Part shown: one piece after another, positions 17,080-26,489 of the stretch
Numbering within the stretch: position 1 is the stretch's first letter
Layout of the letters: every line of letters starts with the position of its first letter
NCBI RefSeq assembly: GCF_017569225.1
Contig: NZ_CP071868.1
Span: 1,984,001-2,048,000, forward strand
Length of the DNA: 64,000 nucleotides
Reading direction: 5' to 3'
Source: Pengzhenrongella sicca
GTDB lineage: Bacteria; Actinomycetota; Actinomycetes; Actinomycetales; Cellulomonadaceae
Position numbers and translations under genes: made by a program
The notes under the pieces: model-generated
Told to the model about the DNA's origin: nothing
The model's database searches: none
The model's input: only the letters and a program-made list of their open reading frames with translations

Positions 17080-17299
17080 TTGTCTCTCGCTTTCCATTCC
17101 GCGCATGTGGGCCGCACGTACCCCGCCAGTCACGCTACTGCGCAAGACGATCTGTGCTATCCCGCGGGCAAAGATCACCTACGGGTCATCGCGCATGCGA
17201 ACGAGCAAAGACTGTCTTCAGTAGGCTCATCTGACGGGCCCTCCGCCGTTTGGCGGCGGCATCGCGCCTGCCTCGTCGCCAGAAACATATGAGTTGGCG

Positions 17300-17695
17300 G
17301 GAAGGAAGTCCTCAATCGAGTTCAGCCTCTCGAAAGCCGACTCGCTTCGGCATTTTTCCGGGAAGAAGGGTACCGCAGTCGTCGCACGCCATTCGGTGCG
17401 CACGGCGAGCGTGTGGGCGGTGATGACGGCGGGGACCACTATGAGCGGGGTCAGCAGAAGGTCCAATGGCGCCACCGGCATCCGGCACGCGGTCGTGACC
17501 GCATAGTGGCAAGGGTGCCCGGTGCCGAAGCGGCAGAACGGCGCAGGAGAGCACGGCGATCACGTAGGCGGCGGCAGGCGGCGCTGACAGCGTGTCGTCG
17601 CCTTGGAAGACGCCGCCGAGCAGACAGAACGCGAACGCCGCCGCCGCGATCGCTCGCTCCCGCCACCACCTACGGCGTGGTCGCGTGAGAAGGCC
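17300..17695 (-). pseudogene. Possible histidine-kinase membrane domain relic
   Basis: Two minus-strand frames join into a membrane-like segment: ERAIAAAAFAFCLLGGVF and AYVIAVLSCAVLPLRHRAPL in one frame, then MPVAPLDLLLTPLIVVPAVI and TAHTLAVRTEWRATTAV in another. This resembles the N-terminal transmembrane part of DesK-type sensor kinases. No kinase core follows. Low confidence; it could be another membrane protein. Confidence 0.35.
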
Positions 17696-17700
17696 AGCCG

Positions 17701-17779
17701 GGTTCGTGGCCGCGCTCGTCGCTCAGGTGGTGAGCACTGCGTTTGCGACCACATTGGCCAACATCGCACGGCTCGCCTA
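17701..17779 (+). pseudogene. GPP34 (GOLPH3-like) C-terminal relic
   Basis: The plus strand encodes FVAALVAQVVSTAFATTLAN then IARLA and a stop. This resembles the C-terminus of the intact GPP34 protein at 28673-29395 (IVATLVTQVVGNAFATTLAT then LARPD). It is only about 25 codons and must be a fragment of a second copy. Confidence 0.6.
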
Positions 17780-17839
17780 ACCAGTGTTTGAGCACCGTGA
17801 AACTAGCGCACCCATCTGGATCAGGTGCATCGAGGCCGG

Positions 17840-18547
17840 TTAGCCGGTGACGGTCGCGCTGACGACGGGCAGCAGAAACACCGTCGCGTTGTTGACGCCG
17901 TGCAGCATCACGCCGGGCCAGATCGAGCCGGACCAGCGGAACAGGACTGCGGTAAGGACTCCGACAATGAACGCCACGATCATGACCGGATTGATTCCAT
18001 GTGCGACCGCGAAGATGGCAGCGCTCACGATGATGCCGACCAATGGGCCAAAACGGGCGAGCACGGTGTTGGCGACCACGCCGCGAAAGAACGCTTCTTC
18101 CCCGATGGGGGTGATGATCGCTCCGGCGACCAAGGTGAACATGAGCGACATCAGGCCTCCCTCTGCTCCGGCCTGGTAGGTCGTCTGAACGTTCTGAACA
18201 TCGCCGCTCATCAGCGCGTACACGACGACCGCGGTGGATCCGATGACGAAGGCGGCGAGCCCAAGCGCTGCACCGACGATCAACTGGCGACTGCTGGCTC
18301 GGCGAAATCCGAAGGCCGACAGTCCTCTGATGCGAATCCGGGCCGCGACCGCCAACGCGATCATCCCCATCAGCCCTGAAACCACCAGTCCGACGACCCC
18401 CGAAATCGCGTCGTCTGCGATGAGCGGCAACAACACCGCCACGAGAGCGAACGAGGCGGCGTAGGCCGCCGCGCCAGCGAAGAGTTCGGGCCAACCGGGG
18501 GCGGCGATTTTGCGCCCGGCGAGCGTGTCATTCGTCAACGTGGTCAC
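17840..18547 (-). CDS. CPBP family intramembrane metalloprotease
   Basis: A 235-aa polytopic membrane protein with the CAAX-protease/bacteriocin-processing (Abi) motifs: EEAFFRG (motif 1), AHGIN (motif 2) and LHGVNNAT (motif 3), which supply the Glu and His metal ligands. About eight hydrophobic segments are visible. Bacterial members cleave or modify membrane-bound peptides or give bacteriocin self-immunity; the substrate here is unknown. GTG 18547 has GGAG six bases upstream and is preferred over TTG 18559. A MerR-type promoter copied from an ABC exporter lies just upstream and reads into it. Confidence 0.88.
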   Translation of the reverse strand: MTTLTNDTLAGRKIAAPGWPELFAGAAAYAASFALVAVLLPLIADDAISGVVGLVVSGLMGMIALAVAARIRIRGLSAFGFRRASSRQLIVGAALGLAAFVIGSTAVVVYALMSGDVQNVQTTYQAGAEGGLMSLMFTLVAGAIITPIGEEAFFRGVVANTVLARFGPLVGIIVSAAIFAVAHGINPVMIVAFIVGVLTAVLFRWSGSIWPGVMLHGVNNATVFLLPVVSATVTG

Positions 18548-18567
18548 CTGGTACTCCAAGTTGTGCG

Positions 18568-18728
18568 TCCGTTGTGCTCGGTTAGAAGATGGGCTTCAAT
18601 CAGAAGATTGACCTCATGTGCTGGTGCTGATCGCTCGGAGGGCGCGCGTCCACCACTGTGTCCGTCTGCGGCTGCTGACGACAGATCGATTGCACTCCCT
18701 GCCCCAGGGGCAGGGTCAAATAGACGGA
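18568..18728 (-). promoter_or_regulatory. MerR-type promoter, copy A, upstream of CPBP protease gene
   Basis: On the minus strand TTGACC is followed after exactly 19 bases by TGCAAT, and the spacer holds the dyad CTGCCC-CTG-GGGCAG. A 19-bp spacer with a dyad is the hallmark of MerR-activated promoters. About 160 bp, including the first codons of an ABC ATPase gene (ATTGAAGCCCA), match 25443-25590 at roughly 80% by eye. The duplicated segment then runs into the CPBP gene. Confidence 0.75.
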
Positions 18729-18764
18729 ATGTGCGCCTCGGCCCAACTTCCGGGCCACATCCCC

Positions 18765-19262
18765 GGGACGCGCCCCGGGCGCAAGGTCTTGATCCGGATC
18801 GACGGCGCCGGCGCTACCCACGCGGCCCTGGACTGGCGCACCACCCACCGACTGTCGTACTCGGTCGGCTACTCCCTGCCCGCGGCGTCTGGCCTGCTCG
18901 AACTCATCCCGACGGACGTGTGGGCGCCGGCGTTGGACGCGCACGACGAGGTTCGCGACGGCGCGTGGGTCGCCGAGCTCACCGACCTGCTCCACCTGAA
19001 CGCCTGGCCCTAAGGCATGCGCGTGATCGTCTGCAAGCGCCCCCACCCCGGTGCGCAGCTGACCATCACCGACACCGACGGCACCCCATCGCCGTGTTCG
19101 CTACGAACGCGGCCACCGGCGGGTCCGGGCACCCAACTCCCCGACCTCGAGATCCGCCACAGCCGGCGGGCCCATTGCGAGGACCGGATACGCAGCGCCA
19201 AGGACACCGGGCTTCGCGCGTTCCTGCTGTTCGACTTCGGCGATCCCGGGTCGATCCGTCGA
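18765..19262 (+). mobile_element. IS1380-family transposase remnant
   Basis: Plus-strand frames encode KVLIRIDGAGATHAALDWRT, GAWVAELTDLLHLNAWP, then after a stop and frame change MRVIVCKRPHPGAQLTITDT and LPDLEIRHSRRAHCEDRIRS, ending near LLFDFGDPGS. These are central DDE-domain blocks of IS1380 transposases. Both ends and the frame are lost. Confidence 0.85.
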
Positions 19263-19519
19263 AGCAGAACCAAGGACTGAAGCAGGACGAAGGAATATAG
19301 ATCACCCGAATAGCGATCTCTACCAGTACCCATCCAAAGTAGTGGCGGTTTGAGTTGTCATCGCCAACATTGTCTCGAGCACGAAGTAGCGGCGGAACGT
19401 GTGTGGCGCGCTTCATCTCGCGCTGCCTTGAATCCCGGTGAGTGTCGGGCAAGCGGGCCTGAACGGGTCGCTCAGTCGTCCCGCGGAAGGCTTCAGGCCC
19501 CTGCACGAGATCCGGGCTT

Positions 19520-20070
19520 GTCATTGCTCGGCGTCGTAAGGATGGCCGATGCGGTCACGCCGCCTTCAGGGCGAGGGGTCGGGTGGATCGTGCCGTCGTC
19601 GCCTCGACGATGCGTGAGGCGAGGTGAAGGCCGAGCCCGTGTGAGGGGGCAATCGATGAGCCGCCCGTGTCCGCCGTTCGCGGGTGCGTGAGCCGCCGAG
19701 GTCACGGGTGAACGGCTCCATCGCGAGAGCGAGTTGGCCAGCGTCGATGACTGTTCCGGAGTTCTCGACGACCAGCGTCGCGATCTCTCCGGGTCGGTTC
19801 GGCAGGCTCTGTGTGCAAAGGCGTACGTCGGCCCATTTGTCCGAGGGCAGGTTGTACCGAACCGAGTTGCGGGGCAGATTGTCCACAACGCGTAGGAGCA
19901 GGTCGGGGTCGCCTGCGACGACTGCGGGGCAGAGGTCCGAACGAACATTGATCTTTCGCTCGGTTGCTTCCCCTTGCAGGTCGTCTAGCGCGTCCTCGAG
20001 AACGACGTCGAGCGCGACAGGCTTGCGGACGATCGGGCCACGATCGAGCGCCGACAGTTGGTGAAGCACC
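19520..20070 (-). pseudogene. Histidine kinase C-terminal relic (frameshifted)
   Basis: One frame gives the dimer/ATP part of an OmpR-partner kinase: HQLSALDRGPIVRKPVALDV, then DPDLLLRVVDNLPRNSVRYN (N box; homologues have NLVRNAVRHN) and GQLALAMEPFTRD. After that the G box is found only in another frame (GLGLHLASRIVEATTAR). The upstream membrane domain is missing. It is non-functional. Confidence 0.78.
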
Positions 20071-20253
20071 GTGCGAGCCCACTGGCCTCGCAGGCGTGGT
20101 CAGGCCGACCTTTCCTGACTTCTCCTTCAGGTCAAGCTCGAGGAGCTTCATCGTGCCAACGCTCCCGCGTACCGAGCCCCGGCTGGTAGGGCCGCCGTGT
20201 CACACATCCCGGTGACACTGCGGCACTGCAGCGGGTGGAGGTCTTCGAGTGCC

Positions 20254-22008
20254 ATGGGAGGCATGACAGAACAACGCTCGCGATATCGGAGAACTCACGC
20301 ACAGATCGCGCTGAAGGTCGTTTCGCTGGCCGTGCTGATCTCGGGATGCAGTGCGGCGGCGGCATCCGCGGCCGCTGACGTGTCCACGAGCGCAGGCGTC
20401 ACACATTCGGACAACCCGCGCGTACCAGAGGGTGCGGCCTGGTCGCAGGAGTATTTTCCTTCCGCCGACGACACGAACACCGAGCTGCACGCCGATGTCC
20501 TCTTGCCGGAAGGCCTGGGTGACGGTGAGAAGGTCACACCGATCGTCTCGATCGGCCCGTACTTCAGCCATATCGGTCAGGTCAGTCCCGAAGGGCACAC
20601 GCAGGCCGGACCATCGAAACGCTTCACGGATCTGATCTCGGAGGGCAAAGCCCTCGAGCGGGGATATGCAGTAGTACTTGTCGACGGTCGTGGGTTCGGA
20701 GGCTCGACGGGCTGCCAGGATGCCGGCGGCCCAGGAGAACGTGCCGACGTGACGGCGGCGATCGAATGGGCGGCCGCGCAGCCCTGGTCGACCGGCCAGG
20801 TCGGGATGTTCGGTAAGTCGTATGACGCGATGACCGGTCTCATCGGAAACAATCTGGGGCTCGACCCGCTCGGCGCGGTTGTCGCGCAGGAGCCCATCTG
20901 GGACTTGGAACGGAATTTCTGGTCTGGCGGCATCCCCCGCGCGACGACGGTCAGCATCGGCACCGTGTACGGGAGCTCGGCGTGGCTGCCGGGAATGCCG
21001 GATGACGAGGCGCGGTACCAGGCAAACGCCGCCCTCATCGACCCGGCCTGCCGCCTGCAGTACATGGCCGACCTGACATCCGCAGATCCCGGGTTCTGGG
21101 ATCAGCGCGATTTTGCCTCTCTAGCGAAGGGCACCGATACTCCCTTGCTCGTAACCCAGGGATTCACCGAGTGGAACACTGAGGCCGAAGGCATGCGGGA
21201 GTTCCTCGACAATCATGAAGGCCCGGAACGAGCATGGCTCGGGCCCTGGGATCACGTGCGCGGCAATGACGCCGACCCCGCGAACGGCGCGCTGCTGATG
21301 GGGCGGGCCGGCTGGTACGACGAGGTCTTTGCCTTCTACGACGAGCACCTCAAGGGTGCTGCAGCGCGTCCCGATCTGCCGGCCTTCGCAGTACAGGACA
21401 ACACCGGAGCCTGGCGCAGTGAGAAGACATGGCCCTCCACAGACGTTTCGCAGAGGATTCAGCTCGACAACGGGCGATACCTGGACAACGGCGGCACTCG
21501 CGACTCCGGCAATCCGGAGGGGGATCCGAACAGCTTCATTAACTGGTCGACGCCGGTGACGACGCCGACCCGCGTGACCGGTACACCTGAACTGACGTTC
21601 ACGGCACAGGGCCACGGTAATGTCTTGGTTCGCTTGTACGATGTGGCGCCCGACGGAACGGCGACCTGGTTCAACGAGCAGGCAGCCGCCGTGGTCCCGG
21701 GAAGCCGCACGGTGGAGCTCAGGTCAAACGACTGGACGCTTGCCGAAGGACATCAGCTCGCCATCGAGATCGGCACGATCCCGCCCGCGGGCGCGAACCC
21801 GCACCTCAGCAACGACTGGATCGATTCCCCCAGCGGCACGAGGATCCACGTTTCCAACCCGGAGATCAGCCTTCAGCTCGACAATCCCGCTGAGGACGCA
21901 CCAACGCAAGGTGATCGGGCCAAGTACCTGGACACCTACCTTGTGCTCGCCAAGGACGAGCTCGCACCGACGAAGGGCACCTTCGTGCTTGGAGCCTCTG
22001 GGCACTAG
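20254..22008 (+). CDS. Xaa-Pro dipeptidyl-peptidase-type (S15/CocE-NonD) secreted hydrolase
   Basis: A ~584-aa exported serine hydrolase. The signal peptide ends VLISGCSAAA, so it is probably a lipoprotein. The catalytic Ser is in MFGKSYDAMTG (GxSYxxM), the Asp is likely in TQGFTEWNTEAEG, and the His in GPWDHVRGND. A C-terminal jelly-roll (X-Pro dipeptidyl-peptidase C-terminal domain) covers about residues 400-580. Family members cleave Xaa-Pro dipeptides or small esters and amides. Starts at ATG 20254 (GGAGG upstream) or ATG 20263 are both possible. Confidence 0.9.
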   Translation: MGGMTEQRSRYRRTHAQIALKVVSLAVLISGCSAAAASAAADVSTSAGVTHSDNPRVPEGAAWSQEYFPSADDTNTELHADVLLPEGLGDGEKVTPIVSIGPYFSHIGQVSPEGHTQAGPSKRFTDLISEGKALERGYAVVLVDGRGFGGSTGCQDAGGPGERADVTAAIEWAAAQPWSTGQVGMFGKSYDAMTGLIGNNLGLDPLGAVVAQEPIWDLERNFWSGGIPRATTVSIGTVYGSSAWLPGMPDDEARYQANAALIDPACRLQYMADLTSADPGFWDQRDFASLAKGTDTPLLVTQGFTEWNTEAEGMREFLDNHEGPERAWLGPWDHVRGNDADPANGALLMGRAGWYDEVFAFYDEHLKGAAARPDLPAFAVQDNTGAWRSEKTWPSTDVSQRIQLDNGRYLDNGGTRDSGNPEGDPNSFINWSTPVTTPTRVTGTPELTFTAQGHGNVLVRLYDVAPDGTATWFNEQAAAVVPGSRTVELRSNDWTLAEGHQLAIEIGTIPPAGANPHLSNDWIDSPSGTRIHVSNPEISLQLDNPAEDAPTQGDRAKYLDTYLVLAKDELAPTKGTFVLGASGH

Positions 22009-22323
22009 GCACGGCAGATTGGGCCTGGGCGGCGCTCAGGGTGCAGATGGCGCAGACGGTCTCGGCGCACCACCCCGCGTGTTTGGGTGCCCGAGGCGAT
22101 GGGTTGGGATCGGCGCAACGCCTGGATTGCCTGCGTGGGGAACCCGACGGCGCACCACTTGCTGGGCATGGGCGCGGTGAGGGCAGTTGGCAGGGCAGGC
22201 ACGGTCTTTACCAGATCTGGAACTCGGAAGGTTCCATGATCAGCGCAAGGGCCGTGCCTGCCCTACCGTCAGCACCCGCGCGTTGCACCTGCAAACACCG
22301 AGGTCAACCGACCGGCGATCGTG

Positions 22324-23000
22324 CTACGCGCCGTATCCGCCGTCGATTCTCAGTATCGCGCCGGTGATGGAGGACGCCCCGGGGCTGGCGAGGAAGACGA
22401 CGCCTGCGGCGATCTCCTCCGATCGGCCGTACCTCCCCATCGCCGTGTTGGGAAGGAACATGGCTGCGGCCGGGCTGTCGGCGGGTTTCATGTGCGTGTC
22501 GAAGAACCCGGTCTGAATCACATTGACCGTGATGCCGCGGTGCGCCAGATCCCGTGCCGCGCCCAGGCTGTAGCCCTCGACGGCCGCCTTGGAGGCTGCA
22601 TAGTCGGCCATCCCGGGAAAGCCGGCCCGCGTCGCCGCGCCGGTACGGATGCTCACGATCCGCCCACCGTTCGGCAGCAGCGGGAAGCCTCCCTGATCGC
22701 GGCCACGACGCCGGTGTAGTTCACCGCGAGCTGGCGGTCGAGGGCAGACGCGTCGGCGTCCTCGCTGTCGATCGGGGCAGCAACGGTGAGGCCCGCGTTG
22801 TTGACCAGGATGTCCAGTCGCCCGAACTGCTGGGCGACGCTCTGGATGAGACGTGCCGATTGCGTCGAGTCCGCCTGGTCGGCGTGGAAGTTCGCCGCAC
22901 GCAACCCCCTTCGCCTTTAGATCAGCGACGACTGCTTCGGCCTGATCGGCTGAGGACGCCTAGCTGATCGCGACGTCAGCTCCTTCGTCACTGGATCCGG
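22324..23000 (-). pseudogene. Short-chain dehydrogenase/reductase (SDR), multiply broken
   Basis: Fragments in three frames give a classical SDR: SSDEGADVAIS, in-frame TAG, ASSADQAEAVVADLKAKG, then FGRLDILVNNAGLTVAA, LDRQLAVNYTGVVAAIREAS, a frameshift at about 22655, then ADYAASKAAVEGYSLGAARD (YxxxK) and SITGAILRIDGGYGA. The N-terminal TGxxxGIG strand is missing. The pieces are still close to consensus, so the decay is fairly recent. Confidence 0.88.
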
Positions 23001-23271
23001 TCGCGCTCGCACGCGCCCTCCCCGCTACACAGCAGTGGATCGTGTTCATGGAACCGGGATGGACACGGCCACGCTCAGCCCAACAGCACGATCACTCGCG
23101 GCTCAGCTGTCGCCAGCACCTTCCGGCGACTGAATCGACAGGTGAAGCCGGGGAATCCGAGCGGACCGTCGAGACATCGCCCTGGTAGTTCGGGTGCACG
23201 AAGGAGTGTCAACGTCGGTCGAAAGTGAACCCCGTGTCGTCGGCTGAAAGTGGACCCCTCTGCGGTGTTGG

Positions 23272-24054
23272 TTAGTCGTCGGTCGGGCCTGGCGCGCGGC
23301 CGAGGTCGCGGTTCTTGAGTCGGTAGGAGTCGCCTTTGAGGGCGATGACTTCGGCGTGGTGGACGAGGCGGTCGATCATGGCGGCGGCGACGGTGTCGTC
23401 GCCGAGGACTTCTCCCCAGCGCCCGAAGGGCTTGTTGGAGGTGACGATCAGGGACGCTCGTTCATAGCGGGCGGAGACGAGCTGGAAGAATAGGTTCGCC
23501 GCTTCGGGCTCGAACGGGATGTAGCCGACTTCGTCGATGACGAGCAGCGGGTAGCGACCCAGGCGGCGTAGCTCGTCTTGGAGCCGGTTGTCGTGGTGAG
23601 CGCCGGCGAGCCGGTCGACCCATTGGGACGCGGTCGCGAACAGGACGCGGTGGCCGGCTTGGCAGGCGCGGATCGCTAACCCGGTCGCGAGGTGGGTTTT
23701 GCCGGTGCCGGGCGGGCCGAGGAACACGACGTTGTCCCGGGCCGCGACGAAGTCGAGAGTGCCGAGGTGGGCGATCAGGTCGCGTTTGAGGCCGCGGGCG
23801 TGGTCGTAGTCAAAGTCCTCGAGCGACTTGCGGCCAGGGAACCGGGCAGCCCGGATGCGGCCTTCGCCGCCGTGGGTCTCGCGGGCGGAGACCTCCCGTT
23901 GCAAACACGCGGCCAGGAACTCCTCGTGGGTCCACGCCTCGGCGCGGGCGCGTTCGGCGAGCCGGTCGACGGCCTCACGCACCGTTGGGGCCTTCAGCGC
24001 TCGGGTCAAGAACGCGATCTCCGCGCCCACGTCTCGGGTCTTGGTGGCGCTCAT
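23272..24054 (-). CDS. istB: IS21 helper ATPase IstB
   Basis: A 260-aa AAA+ ATPase that activates the IstA transposase. Walker A is GPPGTGKTHLA, Walker B is LLVIDEVGYIPF, and SLIVTSNKPFGRWGEVLGDD is the conserved sensor region. Its ATG overlaps the istA stop by one base (TGATG), the usual coupling. It appears full length and undamaged. Confidence 0.95.
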   Translation of the reverse strand: MSATKTRDVGAEIAFLTRALKAPTVREAVDRLAERARAEAWTHEEFLAACLQREVSARETHGGEGRIRAARFPGRKSLEDFDYDHARGLKRDLIAHLGTLDFVAARDNVVFLGPPGTGKTHLATGLAIRACQAGHRVLFATASQWVDRLAGAHHDNRLQDELRRLGRYPLLVIDEVGYIPFEPEAANLFFQLVSARYERASLIVTSNKPFGRWGEVLGDDTVAAAMIDRLVHHAEVIALKGDSYRLKNRDLGRAPGPTDD

Positions 24055-25286
24055 CAGGCCACGTCCGTCAGACCGAACTGGCGGTCGTACTCACGCAGGT
24101 CACGCTGCTCGACGTCCTCGCCGGCTACCTGCGGACCCGGTTGCGCAGTGATTTCAGCGGCGGCGGATGGCATCGCCAGGGCGGCGGCGCGGTGCACCGA
24201 GTCAGTGATCGTCTGCTGCCGGGCCCAGCACCGCTGGTGGGCAGCGACCTCGCGCCCGGCGAGGTGGACGCTGACCTGTTCAAGGTCCGCGGTCACGACG
24301 ACCTTGCGGCCGACCGCGACCGGGTCGACGGAGTAGTCGTTGGAGTCCAACCGGACGTAGTGGTCGCGGGGCAGGCGCACCGTCGTGGTCCAGCCGACCT
24401 GCGGGGCCACCGGCGCCAACGTGAGCATCGCGGCCTGGTCCGCGGCCCACCGGGTCACCGGTGCGCACCCGATCCGGAGGTGATGGCGCCCATTGGCCCG
24501 GACCAACCACTGCACCAACTGGGTGTTGAAGTCGCCTGGGCCGGTGAAGGTGCGCCCGGGCAGGAACGAGGTCTCGAAGTACCCGTTGACCCGCTCGACC
24601 AGCCCCTTGGCCTCGGGATCGCGCGGGCGGCACTGGTGCACCGCGATGCCCAACATCCCGCGGAACGCCTCGAACTCGTCGGCGAGCTTGGGCTTACCCG
24701 CCCGCCAGGACCCCACTGCCGGTTCGTTGTCCCAGACCAGCTCCTTGGGGACCGCGCCCATCTGCTGGAGCAAGATCCAGTGCCCGGCGATCAGATCCAG
24801 TGCCTGCCGGGTCGGGATCATCCGGGCGAAGATCATCCGCGAGTACCCCGACACCATCACCAGCACCGGCGGGCTGTCGGTATGACCGAACCCGACCGGG
24901 ATCTGCGCCGGCGGGAACCACAGATCGCACTGCACCCGCTCGCCCGGGTCGTACTGGGTGCGCGAAGCAGGGTCCGGCGGCAGGTAGTACGGCCGCAACT
25001 CCCGGACCCGGTCCTTCAAGACCGTGATCGAGCGGTCCCACCCGATCCGCTCCGCGATCACCGTCGCCGGCATGTCCGGGACCGCCTGCAACAGCTCACG
25101 CACCGCAGGCTCCACCGCGTCAACGATCGACCCCACAGGCTGCCGCACGTACTTCGGCGGAGCATCCCGCGCGAGCGCCCGGCGCACCGCGTTCCTCGAG
25201 ATACCCAGCCGACGCGCAATCGCCTTGATCGCCATCGACTCGACCCGATGCAGCCGACGGATCTCTGCCCAGTCCTCCACACTCAT
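24054..25286 (-). CDS. istA: IS21 transposase IstA
   Basis: A 410-aa DDE transposase. An N-terminal HTH (IKAIARRLGISRNAVRRALA) is followed by the catalytic domain with Asp in RVQCDLWFPPAQ, Asp in KELVWDNEPAVG and Glu in KGLVERVNGYFE, and the Mu-type C-terminal domain (VRLDSNDYSVDPVAVGRKVV). No frameshift or stop. ATG 25286 is used; GTG 25289 is one codon further up. Confidence 0.95.
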   Translation of the reverse strand: MSVEDWAEIRRLHRVESMAIKAIARRLGISRNAVRRALARDAPPKYVRQPVGSIVDAVEPAVRELLQAVPDMPATVIAERIGWDRSITVLKDRVRELRPYYLPPDPASRTQYDPGERVQCDLWFPPAQIPVGFGHTDSPPVLVMVSGYSRMIFARMIPTRQALDLIAGHWILLQQMGAVPKELVWDNEPAVGSWRAGKPKLADEFEAFRGMLGIAVHQCRPRDPEAKGLVERVNGYFETSFLPGRTFTGPGDFNTQLVQWLVRANGRHHLRIGCAPVTRWAADQAAMLTLAPVAPQVGWTTTVRLPRDHYVRLDSNDYSVDPVAVGRKVVVTADLEQVSVHLAGREVAAHQRCWARQQTITDSVHRAAALAMPSAAAEITAQPGPQVAGEDVEQRDLREYDRQFGLTDVA

Positions 25287-25442
25287 CACCCTCCACAGCG
25301 TCGCGCAGGGGGTGCACTTTCAGCCGACGCCACGGGGTCATTCTTCAGCCGTCGCCGACAAGGAGCCCTTGTTCAGGACGAGGTGGGGGAGGTGAGGCGG
25401 TCGCATTCGCCCTCAGAGCAAATCACCGCGGCGGCGCGGTCC

Positions 25443-25590
25443 GTCGATTTGACTCTGCCCCTAGGGCAGGGATTTCAATCGATCCGTCGTCCGCATCCGC
25501 AGACGAAAACCGGTGGACACGTGCCTTCCGAGCGATCAGCACCAAGATATGAGGTCAGTCTCTTGATTGAAGCCCACTCTCTGACCAAGC
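25443..25590 (+). promoter_or_regulatory. MerR-type promoter, copy B, upstream of ABC exporter
   Basis: TTGACT at 25449-25454, a 19-bp spacer containing the dyad CTGCCC-CTA-GGGCAG, then TTCAAT at 25474-25479. It drives the ATPase-permease genes that follow. A five-codon ORF (ATG 25549, MRSVS, TGA) ends on the TTG start of the ATPase; the same mini-ORF (MRSIF) is kept in copy A. The sequence supports MerR-class activation; which MerR protein acts is not shown. Confidence 0.78.
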
Positions 25591-26489
25591 GTTACGGCGC
25601 CAAGACCGCCGTCGACGCCATCGATTTCACCGTGCGCCCGGGCTTGGTCACCGGATTCCTCGGACCTAACGGCGCCGGAAAGTCGACGACGATGCGGATG
25701 ATCGTGGGGCTCGACCGGCCGTCCGACGGCTCGGTCACAGTGAATGGCAAACCGTACGCCCAGCACCGTGCGCCCCGGCATCAGGTCGGGGCACTGCTCG
25801 ACGCCAGAGCGGTGCACCCCGGCCGAAGTGCCCGCAACCACCTGCTGGCGATCGCGGCGACCCATCGCATCGGCAAGAAGCGCGTGGACGAGGTCATCGG
25901 CATCACCGGTCTCGAATCCGTGGCGCGTCAGCGCGCGGGCGGATTCTCGCTCGGCATGGGCCAGCGACTCGGCCTCGCCGCGGCGCTCCTCGGTGACCCG
26001 GCCACCCTCATCCTCGACGAGCCGGTCAACGGTCTCGATCCAGAGGGCGTGGCCTGGGTGCGTGTGTTCCTGCGCAGCCTCGCCGCCGAGGGGCGCACCG
26101 TGTTCCTCTCCTCGCACCTGATGAGCGAAATGGCACAGACCGCCGACCACATCATCGTTCTCGGACGAGGGAGGGTCGTCGCGGATGCGCCGGTCGGCGA
26201 GATCCTCGCGGGGGCTGGGGCCGGCACGGTGAGGGTGCGCTCGCCCCGCGCGGAGCAGCTCGCCGGAATCCTCGAGACAGAGGGCGGAGCAGTGACGCTC
26301 GTCGAGAGCGACGTGCTCTCGGTCACGGGCATCGATGCTGAGCGCATCGCAGAGCTGGCCGCCGCGGCGGGCGTGGTGGTCTACGAGCTCACCCCGATCG
26401 CAGGCTCCCTCGAAGACGCTTATATGGCGCTGACCCGCGACGAGGTCGAGTACCACACGACACAGACCCTCGCGGAGGAGAACCGATGA
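25563..26489 (+). CDS. Drug-type ABC transporter ATP-binding protein
   Basis: A 308-aa ATPase of the DrrA/CcmA-like export group. Walker A is GPNGAGKSTTM, the signature appears as FSLGMGQRLGLA, Walker B is TLILDEPVNGLDP, and the H-loop is VFLSSHLMSEM. The start is TTG 25563 (LIEAHSLTKRYG) with GAGG eight bases before; no ATG fits the frame. The stop overlaps the permease start (ATGA). With the permease it probably exports a peptide or lipophilic compound, under MerR-type control. Confidence 0.92.
   Translation: MIEAHSLTKRYGAKTAVDAIDFTVRPGLVTGFLGPNGAGKSTTMRMIVGLDRPSDGSVTVNGKPYAQHRAPRHQVGALLDARAVHPGRSARNHLLAIAATHRIGKKRVDEVIGITGLESVARQRAGGFSLGMGQRLGLAAALLGDPATLILDEPVNGLDPEGVAWVRVFLRSLAAEGRTVFLSSHLMSEMAQTADHIIVLGRGRVVADAPVGEILAGAGAGTVRVRSPRAEQLAGILETEGGAVTLVESDVLSVTGIDAERIAELAAAAGVVVYELTPIAGSLEDAYMALTRDEVEYHTTQTLAEENR

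Larger units (their letters stand above)
23207..25360 (-). mobile_element. IS21-family insertion sequence (2154 bp) with 5-bp target duplication
   Basis: The left end begins TGTCAACGTCGGTCGAAAGT and the right end, read inward, begins TGTCGGCGACGGCTGAAGAA; both continue with ACCCCGTG and an internal copy of GTCGGCTGAAAGTG, the multiple terminal repeats of IS21. AGGAG flanks both ends (23202-23206 and 25361-25365). istA and istB are both open, so the element may still be active. It lies about 80 bp upstream of the MerR-type promoter at 25449. Confidence 0.93.

Noticed and set aside
23985-25562. 834-aa fusion of an IS21 shadow with the ABC ATPase
   Set aside because: The upstream part is antisense to istA/istB; real ATPase sequence begins at TTG 25563.
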